Assembly: GCF_030717995.2 (NCBI RefSeq)
Contig: NZ_CP157743.1
Location: 3,374,501 to 3,438,500, forward strand
Origin: Methylomarinum sp. Ch1-1
Lineage (GTDB): Bacteria > Pseudomonadota > Gammaproteobacteria > Methylococcales > Methylomonadaceae
Direction: 5' to 3'
DNA: 64,000 nucleotides
The notes beneath the pieces are model-generated. The model was not told the DNA's origin. It did no database searches and saw nothing but the letters and a program-made list of their open reading frames with translations. The first letter of the stretch is position 1, and each line of letters starts with the position of its first letter. The position numbers and the translations under genes are program-made. Below are positions 27,154 through 36,646 of this stretch, in pieces.

Positions 27154-27726
27154 TTATTTTCGATATAGCGCCAATACCTGCCGCACGTAATTCTGCGTTT
27201 CAGGATAAGGTGGGATGGCGTTATGGTATTTTTTGACGGCCCCTTCTCCGGCATTATAACTGGCGACTGCCAATTTAAGATTGGAGTTGAACATTTTCAA
27301 CAAATCTTTCAGGTAACGGGTGCCGCCTTCGATATTCTGGCGTGCATCTTTGCGATTGCTAACGCCGTATCTTTTAGCGGTCTCCGGCATTAGCTGCATC
27401 AAACCGACCGCGCCGGCGGAAGACACCGCATTAGCATCATAGGCGGATTCGGTTTGGATGACCGCATGCAGCAATTTTTCGTCGATCTGGTATTTCGACG
27501 CCGCCTTAGCGATTAACGGCGTATATTTTATTTTGTTGCGTTTTAGATATTTGATCGCCTTAGCGTAATTTCGAGGCCTAGTACGAATGATGCGCTTATA
27601 ATCGAAGCCTTTCTTCGGTTCATCGGTGTAATAAACGCTGCCATCCGGCGCGGTGTATTTATACACATCGGCCGTCGCCGGTGTCGAAATAAACAACACG
27701 AATAGAGCTAAGACACATCGATTCAT
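27154..27726 (-). CDS. Periplasmic lytic transglycosylase (DUF4124 + SLT)
   Basis: 190 residues: signal peptide ending STPATA, a short DUF4124 strand pair (DVYKYTAPDGSVYYTDEP), then a goose-type SLT domain from about residue 70. The catalytic glutamate is in AVIQTESAYDANAVSSAGAVGLMQLMPETA, and the domain ends with ASYNAGEGAVKKY. It cleaves peptidoglycan glycosidic bonds with formation of anhydromuramic products. It sits 2 bases after purT and 5 before the HDOD gene, so it is translated from the long operon. Confidence 0.94.
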   Translation of the reverse strand: MNRCVLALFVLFISTPATADVYKYTAPDGSVYYTDEPKKGFDYKRIIRTRPRNYAKAIKYLKRNKIKYTPLIAKAASKYQIDEKLLHAVIQTESAYDANAVSSAGAVGLMQLMPETAKRYGVSNRKDARQNIEGGTRYLKDLLKMFNSNLKLAVASYNAGEGAVKKYHNAIPPYPETQNYVRQVLALYRK

Positions 27727-27728
27727 AA

Positions 27729-28934
27729 CTATTCCATCAGATTGACTTTCACAGTAACGAGTCCGGCGGCTTTAACCGCCTTCTCCCTAGCCTTGCTGAT
27801 ATCTTCATCGGCGGCCAACGCAACGCCCATGCGTCTTTTGACGAAGGCCTCCGGCTTGGCGAATAATCTTATTTCCGTTTCCGGAATGGCCAAAGCCTGA
27901 TCCAAGCCTTGATAAACGACCCCTCTGCCATCGACGCCGCCTAGGATAACGGCGCTGGCCCCCGGATTGCTGAGCCGCGAGGAGACCGGCAAACCCAAAA
28001 TGGCCCGGACATGTAAATCGAATTCGCTCTGCCTCTGGGTGATCATTGTAACCATGCCGGTATCGTGCGGTCTGGGACTTACTTCACTAAACCAAACGCT
28101 ATCGCCTTTGACAAACAGTTCGACGCCAAATAAACCCAAACCGCCAATTGCATCGGTGATCTTATTGGCGATTTCTTTCGCGGCCCTGCCGGCCTCGACT
28201 GACATCGCCTGCGGCTGCCAGCTTTCCCGGTAATCGCCTTGTTCTTGACGGTGACCGATCGGCTCGCAGAAATGGGTCACCACCTCGCCTTGACCGTTCA
28301 TGGCTCTTACCGTCAACAGCGTGATCTCAAAATCAAAATCGACCTTGCCTTCGACGATCACCTTGCCGGTATCCGTCCTGCCGCCGGATTTGGCATATGC
28401 CCAGGCCTCTTCCAGCTGATCGGCCGATTCGACCATCGACTGACCTTTTCCCGATGATGACATCGTCGGTTTGATAAAACAGGGATAGCCGGTATGAGCC
28501 GCGGCGTCTTTCAATTCCGCAAACGATTCGGCAAATGCGTAACTGGACGTCGGAACGCCCACTTGCTCGGCCGCCAGCGTGCGTATGCCTTCACGGTTCA
28601 TCGTCAATGCGATAGCCCTGGCGTTCGGCACCACGGTCGCCAGACCTTCGCTTTCGACTTCCTTCAAGGCCTCGGTCGACAACGCTTCGATCTCAGGAAT
28701 AATATAGTCCGGTTTTTCCGCAATGATCAACTGTTTGACCGCCTCGGCGTCGGTCATATCTATCGCGTAACTGCGGTGCGCGACATGTTGGGCCGGCGCA
28801 CCCTGATAGCGGTCGACCGCAATCACTTCGACGCCATAACGCTGCAATGCGATGGCGATCTCCTTGCCTAGCTCGCCGCTGCCCAATAACAATGCTTTCG
28901 TCGCGTTTTCCGTCAAGGCCGTCCCGAGTTTCAT
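27729..28934 (-). CDS. purT: Formate-dependent phosphoribosylglycinamide formyltransferase (GAR transformylase 2)
   Basis: 401 residues, the normal PurT length. The ATP-grasp signatures are [46 protein letters not shown] and [13 protein letters not shown]. PurT adds formate to GAR with ATP and without tetrahydrofolate, in purine synthesis. Its ATG overlaps the end of the MutS-like gene by 4 bases, which implies translational coupling. A folate-independent step beside folE and hemH in one operon is notable but no functional link is evident. Confidence 0.97.
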   Translation of the reverse strand: MKLGTALTENATKALLLGSGELGKEIAIALQRYGVEVIAVDRYQGAPAQHVAHRSYAIDMTDAEAVKQLIIAEKPDYIIPEIEALSTEALKEVESEGLATVVPNARAIALTMNREGIRTLAAEQVGVPTSSYAFAESFAELKDAAAHTGYPCFIKPTMSSSGKGQSMVESADQLEEAWAYAKSGGRTDTGKVIVEGKVDFDFEITLLTVRAMNGQGEVVTHFCEPIGHRQEQGDYRESWQPQAMSVEAGRAAKEIANKITDAIGGLGLFGVELFVKGDSVWFSEVSPRPHDTGMVTMITQRQSEFDLHVRAILGLPVSSRLSNPGASAVILGGVDGRGVVYQGLDQALAIPETEIRLFAKPEAFVKRRMGVALAADEDISKAREKAVKAAGLVTVKVNLME

Positions 28935-30526
28935 TTTGATCCTTCCAGATATTTGTCGATGTCTTCTTTGGAGAAACCGATCTTGCGGGCCACCCGGTCG
29001 GCATGACTGACGCGGGAAATGCCCTCGACCAACTTATAGGTCGGCTCTTCGTTGGCGAATTCAACCTGCTTTGCCAAACCGATGCCTTTATTGATGAACA
29101 CATCGACCAATTGATGGTTATGGGTGATTAAGATGGTGTTATTGCCTTTGCGATAAAAGCCGTCCAACACATTGGTGGATGATTCCATTTTTTCTTCAAA
29201 AGTAGTGCCTTCGGACATTTCATCGAGCACCACCAGGCTTTTCGATGTCGTCGTAACGAAGATGTCCTTGGTCCTTTTCAGTTCGGTGCCGTACCGCCCT
29301 TCCCCATCATCCAGATGACTGATTTCCGGCGCCTGATAAAAAATGCGGTCGGCGACGCACAAGGTGGCTTTTTCGGCCGGCACATAACAGCCGATTTGCC
29401 CCAACACCTGGATTTGCGTGATGGTCTTGCAAAAAGCCGTTTTCCCTCCGCTGTTCGGGCCGGTGATGAACACCAGGTTGGCATGCGACAAATGAAAATC
29501 GTTGGCGACATAGTCCGGGTTGTTATGGCCCAGCACCGGATTCTTGGCGGCGGTCAGATCAATTTCATGGTTGTCGGTTTCAACCATCTCCGGCAAAACC
29601 ATATCGCTGCCGTAATTTTCCGCATACTTGATGAACGACAACAGCTCATCGAGCTCTCCCAAAGCATCCAGCGCGATGCCCAACTCTTCCGAACCCCTGA
29701 ATTCGTCCCGCAACGGAATAATGCAATTATCGCGATCATAGGAACCGACGACCGGAAAATAAATCAACAACATCGGTATAAAAAATATCGATGCCACCGG
29801 AATGGAACTCTTGCTGAAACTGAACAGGTCGGTCGGGAAAAATTCGGTAATCCCCCAGACCACGGCAAAAATGGCGGCGATCAACAGCGGTTTGAATATG
29901 CTGGGTTTGAAGATCGTCGCCGGAGTAAACGAGCCCTTGCGTTCTTCCTTGCTCTGAAAACCTTTTTCGGTATTGTAGACCGGTCCCAGCATCAGCGAAT
30001 AGGTTCGGCTCTCGGCAAAGCTGCGGATTTTATCGAAGATCCCCTTTAAATAAGGACTCTGCGGAGACTCGGAGGCGTGGATATAACCCACCAGATCGAG
30101 CATGAAGCGTATGCCGCGTCGGTACTGTTTATAACCGTAGCCTTCGATCTGGTTCTCTTCCCTGGCGGTGCCTAATGAACCTAAGAACTCTCCGTACAAG
30201 AATATATATAATTTTTTTTCTTTATCGGCGCAATGCTGCACGATACGCTCGATGTTTTCCCTGACACCGGGGTTGTCGCGTATTTCTCTGACTGCCTCTT
30301 GCTTGGCGGCGATGGCTTCTCGGTCCGCTAGCGGCTGAGTCAAGGAACGATACAAGATCGATTGACCGACCGTCGTTTCGGCGTAGTTGACCGTATCAAA
30401 CAATTCGTTAATTTCGATCGTATTGAAAGCGGCCTGATCGACGACTCCTTCGCCCAGAGGCAAGGGCTTGTTCGAACGGATGACCGGCCATTGTCCCTTC
30501 CAGCTTCTTAATACAATCTCTTTCAT
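28931..30526 (-). CDS. Membrane-anchored MutS-family ATPase
   Basis: From [15 protein letters not shown] (531 residues) the protein has a helical clamp/lever-like N-terminal half, two hydrophobic segments about residues 220-275 ([17 protein letters not shown] and [19 protein letters not shown]), and a C-terminal MutS domain V: Walker [11 protein letters not shown], Walker [13 protein letters not shown], and ITHNHQLVD. It lacks the mismatch-recognition and connector domains, so it is not a mismatch-repair MutS. MutS paralogues with membrane segments are of unknown function. The start follows the preceding stop by one base with AAGAAG as the ribosome site, and its end overlaps purT by 4 bases. 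Confidence 0.88.
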   Translation of the reverse strand: MKEIVLRSWKGQWPVIRSNKPLPLGEGVVDQAAFNTIEINELFDTVNYAETTVGQSILYRSLTQPLADREAIAAKQEAVREIRDNPGVRENIERIVQHCADKEKKLYIFLYGEFLGSLGTAREENQIEGYGYKQYRRGIRFMLDLVGYIHASESPQSPYLKGIFDKIRSFAESRTYSLMLGPVYNTEKGFQSKEERKGSFTPATIFKPSIFKPLLIAAIFAVVWGITEFFPTDLFSFSKSSIPVASIFFIPMLLIYFPVVGSYDRDNCIIPLRDEFRGSEELGIALDALGELDELLSFIKYAENYGSDMVLPEMVETDNHEIDLTAAKNPVLGHNNPDYVANDFHLSHANLVFITGPNSGGKTAFCKTITQIQVLGQIGCYVPAEKATLCVADRIFYQAPEISHLDDGEGRYGTELKRTKDIFVTTTSKSLVVLDEMSEGTTFEEKMESSTNVLDGFYRKGNNTILITHNHQLVDVFINKGIGLAKQVEFANEEPTYKLVEGISRVSHADRVARKIGFSKEDIDKYLEGSK

Positions 30527-30527
30527 G

Positions 30528-30719
30528 TTAGTTCTTCTTTTTTCTATCCAGCAAACCAAATACCAGTACAGCGGCCACGACGATTCCGGACATCATGATA
30601 TTCTCTTTAGATGCACCGAGTAGATACGCGATTCCACTGCCCAGCCCCATACCGACACCGGTAAACGCCAGGCTGCGCATGAAGCGACAAAATGGACAGC
30701 TGCGGTCAAAGCCTTTCAT
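30528..30719 (-). CDS. Small membrane protein with CPFC motif
   Basis: 63 residues: an N-terminal CPFC (residues 8-11), then two hydrophobic helices (SLAFTGVGMGLGSGIAYLLG and IMMSGIVVAAVLVFGLL) and a basic tail DRKKKN. The reading frame overlaps the end of hemH by 4 bases and ends one base before the MutS-like start, which is strong evidence that it is a real gene. The CXXC pair could bind metal or be redox active. It may be a membrane partner of the MutS-like ATPase, by position only. Confidence 0.78.
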   Translation of the reverse strand: MKGFDRSCPFCRFMRSLAFTGVGMGLGSGIAYLLGASKENIMMSGIVVAAVLVFGLLDRKKKN

Positions 30720-31696
30720 CGCAAACGCCTGGACAATAAATCAACCATCACTTTGACATGCTCATCGCTGTCATTCAACGCCGGAATATAGCGATAGGAC
30801 TTGCCACCGGCTGCTAAAAATTCTTCCTTGTTGGCCAGGGCGATTTCCTCCAGGGTTTCCAAACAATCGACGGCAAAACCGGGACAGACGATATCGACCT
30901 CTTTACTGCCTTGCTGAGGCAAATCCTGCAATACTTCCAGACAATAAGGTTTCAACCATTCGGCCTTACCGAAACGCGATTGAAACACCAACTTCCACTG
31001 AGTGTCATGCAACCCCAGGCGCTCGGCGATCAATGCCGCCGTTTTTTGGCAGTGATGATAATAGGGATCGCCCAGATCGGTCAGTTTAGCCGGCAGGCCA
31101 TGAAACGACATCAACAACAGATCATTTCTGCCGTGTTTATGCCAAAACGCCTTGATCGATTCGGCAACGGCGGCGATATAGGCCTGATGATCGTGATACT
31201 CGGCGATAAATTGCAGACTCGGAATATGGCGCCAGGGACGAACCACATCGTCGACCGCATCATAGACCGAGGCCGTCGTAGTCGAGGAATACTGCGGATA
31301 GAGCGGCAAAATGATGATCTCATCCAGCATTTGTGCCTTGAAGGCGTTCAATTTATCCGCCAACACCGGCTTTCCGTAACGCATCGCATAATCGACATGA
31401 ATCTCGTCGGAATCGAGCGCAATGGCCAGCTTATCGCTTAATTGCCGGGTGTAATAAACCAACGGCGATCCTTTGTCGGTCCAGATCTCACGATAAGCTC
31501 GAGCGGATTTACGTGGTCGGAAAGGCAAGACAAAAAAATTGAGTATCACCCACCACAATGCGCGCGGCAGATTAACGACGCGAGGATCGCCGAGAAATTC
31601 GCGCAAAAAACGCCTAACCCTGGAAGTCGTCGGGGCATCGGGCGAACCCAAATTAACCAATAATACGCCAACTTTCTTGCCAGGGTTTTGCGCCAT
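30716..31696 (-). CDS. hemH: Ferrochelatase
   Basis: 326 residues, full length. It starts with the typical KVGVLLVNLGSPDAPTTSRVRRFLREFLGDPRVV, has the active-site histidine in LLMSFHGLP and the acidic GFAVDCLETLEEI segment. It inserts Fe2+ into protoporphyrin IX as the last step of haem synthesis, at the inner face of the membrane. It begins 3 bases after the folE stop and overlaps the 63-residue gene by 4 bases. Confidence 0.97.
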   Translation of the reverse strand: MAQNPGKKVGVLLVNLGSPDAPTTSRVRRFLREFLGDPRVVNLPRALWWVILNFFVLPFRPRKSARAYREIWTDKGSPLVYYTRQLSDKLAIALDSDEIHVDYAMRYGKPVLADKLNAFKAQMLDEIIILPLYPQYSSTTTASVYDAVDDVVRPWRHIPSLQFIAEYHDHQAYIAAVAESIKAFWHKHGRNDLLLMSFHGLPAKLTDLGDPYYHHCQKTAALIAERLGLHDTQWKLVFQSRFGKAEWLKPYCLEVLQDLPQQGSKEVDIVCPGFAVDCLETLEEIALANKEEFLAAGGKSYRYIPALNDSDEHVKVMVDLLSRRLR

Positions 31697-31699
31697 CGT

Positions 31700-32248
31700 T
31701 TAATTCCTGTTGATGAGGTTCAAAAATTCGGAACGTGTGCTGATTTCCTTACGGAATATACCGGTCATCACCGAAGTCGTCATCACCGAATTCTGTTTTT
31801 CCACGCCGCGCATCATCATACATAAATGCTTGGCTTCGATGACCACGGCGACGCCCTTAGCGTCAATCGCTGTTTCCACGGCGTCGGCGATCTGCTTGGT
31901 CAGTCTTTCCTGAATCTGCAGGCGTCTGCCATACATATCGACGATGCGAGCCAGTTTCGACAAACCCAACACCTTACCCCGGGGCAGATAACCGATATGG
32001 CATTTTCCAATGAAAGGCAACAAATGATGTTCGCACAGTGAATATAGCTCAATATCCTTGACGATAACCATATCCTCGGTGTCGGCCTCAAATATCGCGT
32101 TATTGAGAACTTCGTCCAGGCTCTTCTCATAGCCGTTATTTAAGAATTTAAAGGCTTTCGCGGCCCGCGCCGGCGTATCGACCAGACCCTCACGCGTCAC
32201 ATCCTCGCCAACTGCCTCAATTATCTTGGAAAAATACTCTTCCATCAC
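31700..32248 (-). CDS. folE: GTP cyclohydrolase I
   Basis: 182 residues. The zinc and substrate motifs are [20 protein letters not shown] and [28 protein letters not shown], defining type I FolE. It opens GTP to dihydroneopterin triphosphate for folate (and possibly tetrahydromonapterin) synthesis. It lies between dusA (39 bases upstream) and hemH (3 bases downstream) on the same strand. An alternative Met2 start is equally possible. Confidence 0.97.
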   Translation of the reverse strand: MMEEYFSKIIEAVGEDVTREGLVDTPARAAKAFKFLNNGYEKSLDEVLNNAIFEADTEDMVIVKDIELYSLCEHHLLPFIGKCHIGYLPRGKVLGLSKLARIVDMYGRRLQIQERLTKQIADAVETAIDAKGVAVVIEAKHLCMMMRGVEKQNSVMTTSVMTGIFRKEISTRSEFLNLINRN

Positions 32249-32287
32249 GTTTACTCTGTAAAAAAAATGACAATATAGTATACCGCA

Positions 32288-33325
32288 TCACTGGGTAAAT
32301 TTTAACGCTTGTAAAATCACATTTTCATCGGCGTCCGGCTTGTGCGCATTTTCACTGATATGGCGCCGCCAGCCCTTCGCGCCGGCAACGCCATGAAACA
32401 GCCCCAGGATGTGCCGGGAAATACTGTTCAACCTGACGCCTTCCGCGAGTTGTTGTTGAATATATGGTATCAGCGCCAATACAACCTGCTGTCGCGATTT
32501 AACGGCTTGCTCGTCGAAAAACAACGCGCCGTCCACTTGCGCCAATAAATAAGGATTGTGATAAATTTCTCGCCCCACCATCACCCCGTCGATCAGGCGC
32601 AAATGCTCATCGACCTGTTCCAGAGTCGTGATGCCGCCATTCAAAACGATTTCCAACTGCGGAAAATCCTGCTTCAGTCGATAAACCAGATCATAACGCA
32701 ATGGCGGGACTTCCCGATTTTGCTTCGGCGACAAGCCCTGCAGCCAAGCCTTGCGGGCATGGACGATGAAGCTTCGGCAGCCGGTCGCGGCGATGACGGC
32801 AATAAAGTGCGTCAATTGTTGATAAGAATCCCGATCGTCGATGCCGATCCGCGATTTCACCGTGACCGGGATAGCGACACCCCGCTGCATCGCCGCGACG
32901 CATTCGGCGACCAATTCGGGCTGCGCCATCAGGCAAGCGCCGAACATGCCGTTTTGTACGCGATCACTGGGACAGCCGACGTTCAGGTTGATTTCGTCAT
33001 AACCATAGTCCTCAACGATCCGCGCGCAAGTCGCCAGATCGGCAGGATTGCTTCCGCCCAATTGAAAGGCGACCGGATGCTCCTGATGATTAAATTGCAA
33101 AAAACGCTGGCGATCACCGTGAATGATCGCGCCGGTCGTCACCATTTCGCTATACAGCAGCGCATGCTTCGACATCAGCCGGTAAAAATAACGACAATGG
33201 CGGTCAGTCCAATCGAGCATGGGGGCGACACAAAATCTATGCGCGCTATCTTGACAGGACGATGACGCTACTGGCTTGGCTTCAGACATCATGGGACTTG
33301 TAAGTTCTGCGATATTTTTAGACAT
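32288..33325 (-). CDS. dusA: tRNA-dihydrouridine(20/20a) synthase DusA
   Basis: 345 residues. FMN-dependent Dus core: [23 protein letters not shown], the catalytic cysteine in [21 protein letters not shown], and [14 protein letters not shown]. The GACLM and DRVQNG forms are typical of DusA. It reduces U20 and U20a in the tRNA D-loop. The N-terminal 30 residues before the core are longer than usual, so the true start may be Met12 or Met13. It is the first gene of the eight-gene operon that runs to the HDOD gene. Confidence 0.94.
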   Translation of the reverse strand: MSKNIAELTSPMMSEAKPVASSSCQDSAHRFCVAPMLDWTDRHCRYFYRLMSKHALLYSEMVTTGAIIHGDRQRFLQFNHQEHPVAFQLGGSNPADLATCARIVEDYGYDEINLNVGCPSDRVQNGMFGACLMAQPELVAECVAAMQRGVAIPVTVKSRIGIDDRDSYQQLTHFIAVIAATGCRSFIVHARKAWLQGLSPKQNREVPPLRYDLVYRLKQDFPQLEIVLNGGITTLEQVDEHLRLIDGVMVGREIYHNPYLLAQVDGALFFDEQAVKSRQQVVLALIPYIQQQLAEGVRLNSISRHILGLFHGVAGAKGWRRHISENAHKPDADENVILQALKFTQ

Positions 33326-33640
33326 TTCTGATTATTCAATGCATTATTTGCTCAATGAATATGAACAAATAATGTGACCATCATCTACTACAAAATTAGG
33401 CAGGGTATCCTACAGAGCTCTGACCGGAATAAAAAGCAAAATCGAACAATTACTGCGCTGATTTAAAAGGCGATAATGTGGTGATGTGTCCGGAAAAGTA
33501 TTGACACATCAGGTTTCGAAGTCGGCTACCGTCTATGCCGGGACTGCCTTTGTTCTACTTCACCTGTTCAAATCCCACACTGAAATACAACGTTGAACAC
33601 AGTCGGTCAGGGCTCCCTCATTAAAAAATACCTTCTGAGC

Positions 33641-33672
33641 GGGGCGGGTTATTTAACCCACCCCGAACGTTT
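33641..33672. repeat. GC-rich palindromic repeat, family C copy 2
   Basis: GGGGCGGGTTATTTAACCC is the core, followed by ACCCCGAACGTTT. It matches the copies at 7928-7964 and 53195-53228. Here and at 53.2 kb it directly precedes the same long repeat block, so the two loci are duplicates over several hundred bases. Confidence 0.75.
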
Positions 33673-33679
33673 AACTTAC

Positions 33680-34338
33680 TCTAGTCACGGTTGAATTGTT
33701 CAGGACCTCGTTGACCCGCATTTCGCATAGCGATGCGGACTACTTGCTTTTCGCGCCGAGGGCGGCGCTCCTACGCAAAGCACCGTCTTGCCTTCGGATG
33801 TGTCGAACACCGTGAAGCGCATCAAAACCGGATCAAGCGCAGCGGATCCGCCAACGTAGGGTGGCTTCGCGAAGCAAGCCGCCAAAAACCGCCACCGGAG
33901 GCAAAATTGGTCATTGTGATATCCAGGCGCATTGCCTAGCGGCGAATCACCCTACGGTTGCATACCAATATAGCCTTGCCTTCGGATGTGTCGAACAGCG
34001 TGAAGCGCATCGAAACAAGGTGCGCATCCTATCGTCAGCGCACCCTACCTCATCGTAGGGCGGCTTCGCGAAGCAAGCCGCCAAAACCCGCCACCGGAGG
34101 CAAAATTGGTCATTGTGATATCCAGGCGCATTGCCTGACGGTGAATCACCCTACGGTTGCATGCCAATATAGCCTTGCCTTCGGATGTGCTGAACTGCGT
34201 GAAGCGCATCAAAAACCGGTGCGCTTCCTATCATCAGCACACCCACATCCGTGAGATGGATCACGCACAGCGGATCCCCCTGGCGTATTTGTTGTTAAAT
34301 TCTGTTTTGCCACTCATTCATTTAATGAGGTAGCCCTG
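33680..34338. repeat. Long degenerate repeat block (family E units), duplicate of 53.23-53.63 kb
   Basis: The 33326-34451 gap holds no gene. From 33680 it has repeated units: CTTGCCTTCGGATGTGTCGA, GTGAAGCGCATC, a GTAGGGCGGCTTCGCGAAGC palindrome and a CAAAATTGGTCATTGTG segment, about 190-200 bases per unit, roughly three times. The last part ends GAGGTAGCCCTG exactly as does the insertion in cheR (49876-50116). No open frame with family character exists. The block appears to be an accumulation of insertions of one repeat. Confidence 0.8.
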
Positions 34339-34455
34339 ATCAACCCACTCTTTCGGCTGACTACGATGGCCATCTGTTAATTTGGTCGGCGCACCGCAAC
34401 GAGGTTGATCCGGCAAACTCGCCATCCCTTTCTTCACTTTATTTTGGCTAATCAT
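34339..34455 (-). pseudogene. IS630-type transposase fragment (N-terminal helix-turn-helix part)
   Basis: On the minus strand: MISQNKVKKGMASLPDQPRC, then GAPTKLTDGHRSQPKEWVD, the arginine-proline-glycine pattern of IS630 DNA-binding regions. It then runs into repeat sequence (QGYLIK, stop at 34318-34320). Only about 40 residues remain. Its first codons overlap the stop of the SagB-like gene by 3 bases. It differs from the intact IS630 at 36.1-37.4 kb. Confidence 0.7.
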
Positions 34456-36035
34456 CGGTCATTCAAATGAGCGTAGGCGGGCAGGGTTTGGATGCGAGTG
34501 TCTTCCAACGGCTCGCCGACGGTGAAATGGTAGAGACTTTGCAGGCTGTCGTCCTGAATTCCCAGAACACCATGAACGGCATCGTCGAAAAAACAGCCGA
34601 TGCCGGTACCGCGCATTCCGGCGGCTTCGGCTTCAAGGTACAAGATTTGCCCTAACAACCCACATTCCCAAAACAAACGCCGATAATGCCAAGGTTCGGC
34701 GACGGTTTGGTTGAATTCCGCCAACATGGCTAAGCTAAAGGCACTGTTCGAGGCGATGGCTTGATGACAGGATAAGGTTTTCGCGGCTTGACGGACATCC
34801 CCTTGATACAGCAGAAACAAACCGGGAATACCGTTCGTTTCCTGCCAGATAAAATTCGAGCTAAAACTCGTTCGTAGCAGATCGATCCCTTTTGTCGACC
34901 GCGGCCAGCAATAAAGACCCGGCGGCAAGTCTTCCACTTTATGGATGAACAGACATAAATGCACGGCCGGCCGCCAGTTCCAGGCGTCGAATGGCGCCTG
35001 TCCGCTGGCCCGCAAGCATTCCAGAATCCGCCGAAAAGCCACTTGCCCCATCTCATCGGCCCGCGCATTAAAATGTTGCGCGCTGCGCCGTTGCCTGATC
35101 AGTCGGGTTGCCGAAATTGAACAGGCAGACGCCTCCTTGTCAATCGCCTGCCCACACCAATGTCTAACCTCTCCAGTTGTCTTGCGAGTAGATTGCGCGA
35201 TCTCGTCGAGCACAGACCAATGATACATATGGTAGGATCCCAGCGATTGCGCCCTGCCCTGCCAAACCGACTGCGATATCGTGCTCATCAATCTATCTTT
35301 CTCACGTTCGCTATCGATCTCGGCGTCACTGTAACAAATCCGACAAAGCCAATCCGGACTTTCTCTTTCCTTGTCGATGAACTCTTCCGTTCTATCTATG
35401 CCCAGCAAAGCCGCAATTTCGCTATCCGTGTATTGCCCCAGCAGTTCAATACGCCAACCTAAAACGGACGCGGCGTAACTGAGCGCCGCCAAGGCATGGC
35501 CGGCATCCAACTGGCAATAGCGAAAGGCGCGCTCGCCGTATTTCCAGGCTTCCCGCCAATGGATGGAACTCAGCCCTAATAACAAAGTATGCGGAAATTC
35601 ATTATTGCCAAACGCACAACGCCGTTCCAGCTTATGATCGTGACTGACATAATGATAAATACCAGGCTTCAATATTCCACTCACGCCATTGATTAGATAG
35701 GCTTCGGACGGATGTAAATTGCCGCTGGAGGGATTGCAGCGCAAGGCCCAGCGAGCCGGACCGTACTGTTTCCAGGCCGACAAGCCGAACGCCAGCTCCA
35801 ACAACAGACCGAGGTTTTTCATGTTCAAGAGTGCAGGTGTGACGCCGGCCCGATCATGCAATGCGGACCAGCTCACTGCGAGTTCGCGCCCGGGTTTTGG
35901 CAGGTCTATGCTAGTACAGCCGTCGAAACGTCGAAACGGATCGGGCTGATCGTCCCAATCCAGGGTTTCCGGACCTCGGGCATAACGCTGGAAACTGTGT
36001 TTAGTACGCTGATGGTAATCGCTAACCGTTAACAT
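34452..36035 (-). CDS. SagB/ThcOx-like nitroreductase-fold protein, two fused domains
   Basis: 527 residues with two nitroreductase-like halves. The N-terminal half has WALRCNPSSGNLHPSEAYLIN and GIYHYVSHDHKLER; the C-terminal half has RQRRSAQHFNARADEM and GLYCWPRSTKG with LYLEAEAAGMRGTGIGCFFDD. SagB-type enzymes use FMN to oxidise azolines in peptide natural products, but stand-alone double-domain members are common and uncharacterised; no cyclodehydratase or precursor is nearby. Its ATG lies 6 bases after the rebuilt stop of the nifZ-like gene (see 36042-36088), so it was originally downstream of it in one operon and may serve nitrogen fixation. The IS630 insertion now separates the two. Confidence 0.82.
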   Translation of the reverse strand: MLTVSDYHQRTKHSFQRYARGPETLDWDDQPDPFRRFDGCTSIDLPKPGRELAVSWSALHDRAGVTPALLNMKNLGLLLELAFGLSAWKQYGPARWALRCNPSSGNLHPSEAYLINGVSGILKPGIYHYVSHDHKLERRCAFGNNEFPHTLLLGLSSIHWREAWKYGERAFRYCQLDAGHALAALSYAASVLGWRIELLGQYTDSEIAALLGIDRTEEFIDKERESPDWLCRICYSDAEIDSEREKDRLMSTISQSVWQGRAQSLGSYHMYHWSVLDEIAQSTRKTTGEVRHWCGQAIDKEASACSISATRLIRQRRSAQHFNARADEMGQVAFRRILECLRASGQAPFDAWNWRPAVHLCLFIHKVEDLPPGLYCWPRSTKGIDLLRTSFSSNFIWQETNGIPGLFLLYQGDVRQAAKTLSCHQAIASNSAFSLAMLAEFNQTVAEPWHYRRLFWECGLLGQILYLEAEAAGMRGTGIGCFFDDAVHGVLGIQDDSLQSLYHFTVGEPLEDTRIQTLPAYAHLNDR

Positions 36036-36041
36036 ATTTGC

Positions 36042-36088
36042 CTACTTTATGGCCAGATCGTCCGTCAGACAACCGATCGACCTGCCTA
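36042..36088 (-). pseudogene. 3' remnant of the nifZ-like gene beyond the IS630 insertion
   Basis: Reading on from the nifZ-like frame after removal of the IS gives LGRSIGCLTDDLAIK and a TAG stop at 36042-36044. A terminal G-(R)-x-I/V-GC-x-x-(D/E)-(E/D)-L pattern is what NifZ proteins end with. This shows the IS is inside the gene. Confidence 0.85.
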
Positions 36089-36148
36089 GTACAATAAACT
36101 TGAAATATATTGGATAATACAACGATTTGAAACCAATAAAATAATCCC

Positions 36149-36646
36149 TTGGCACGTCCACTCCTCCCACTGACATTGAGCTCTGAACAGCAGAGCATTT
36201 TGGAAACCATTGTTCGAAGTCGCGAAGCGCCACACAGTCTGGTGCAACGTGCTCAAATCGTGTTATTGGCCCACGTCGGCAACACCAATAAATCGATCGC
36301 TCAAAACCTGGGGCTCTGTGAAGAAACGGTCGGGTTTTGGCGAAAGCGTTGGTTAGGCGACAGTATTGAGTTGGAAAAATATGCCGACCAATCAAAAAAG
36401 TTGCGCGAGGCGATCAGTCACGTGTTGGCCGACAAACCACGCGCTGGCTGCCCCGGCGTCTTTACTGCGGAGCAGATTTGCCAGTTATTGGCGCTCGCTT
36501 GTGAAACGCCTCCCGAGCATCTCAGTCATTGGACGCAACCGGCACTCGTCCGAACCGCTATTGATAGGGGGATTGTAGACACCATTTCGCTCAGCAGTAT
36601 CGGGCGTTTTTTAAAATCAGGGGGATTTGAAACCGCATCGCACTAA
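36149..36646 (+). CDS. IS630 transposase, frame A
   Basis: 165 residues with the helix-turn-helix N-terminal domain (VLLAHVGNTNKSIAQNLGLCEETVGFWRKRWL) and the linker ending SSIGRFLKSGGFETASH. In intact IS630 transposases the next residues would be LKPHRxxYWL. Here that sequence follows in the +1 frame. The change happens in a run of five G (36620-36624): with four G the two frames would be joined as SGDLKPHRTKYWLN. It could be a mutation or programmed frameshifting, which some IS630 members use. Confidence 0.85.
   Translation: MARPLLPLTLSSEQQSILETIVRSREAPHSLVQRAQIVLLAHVGNTNKSIAQNLGLCEETVGFWRKRWLGDSIELEKYADQSKKLREAISHVLADKPRAGCPGVFTAEQICQLLALACETPPEHLSHWTQPALVRTAIDRGIVDTISLSSIGRFLKSGGFETASH

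Noticed and set aside
33733-34254. Several short plus-strand frames in the repeat block
   Set aside because: They follow the repeats (SLAFGC, EAHQN) and occur again at 53.3 kb, so they are by-products of repeat sequence.
34452-36035. A thiazole/oxazole peptide cluster around the SagB-like gene
   Set aside because: No cyclodehydratase, precursor or transporter is present; the context is nif-like instead.
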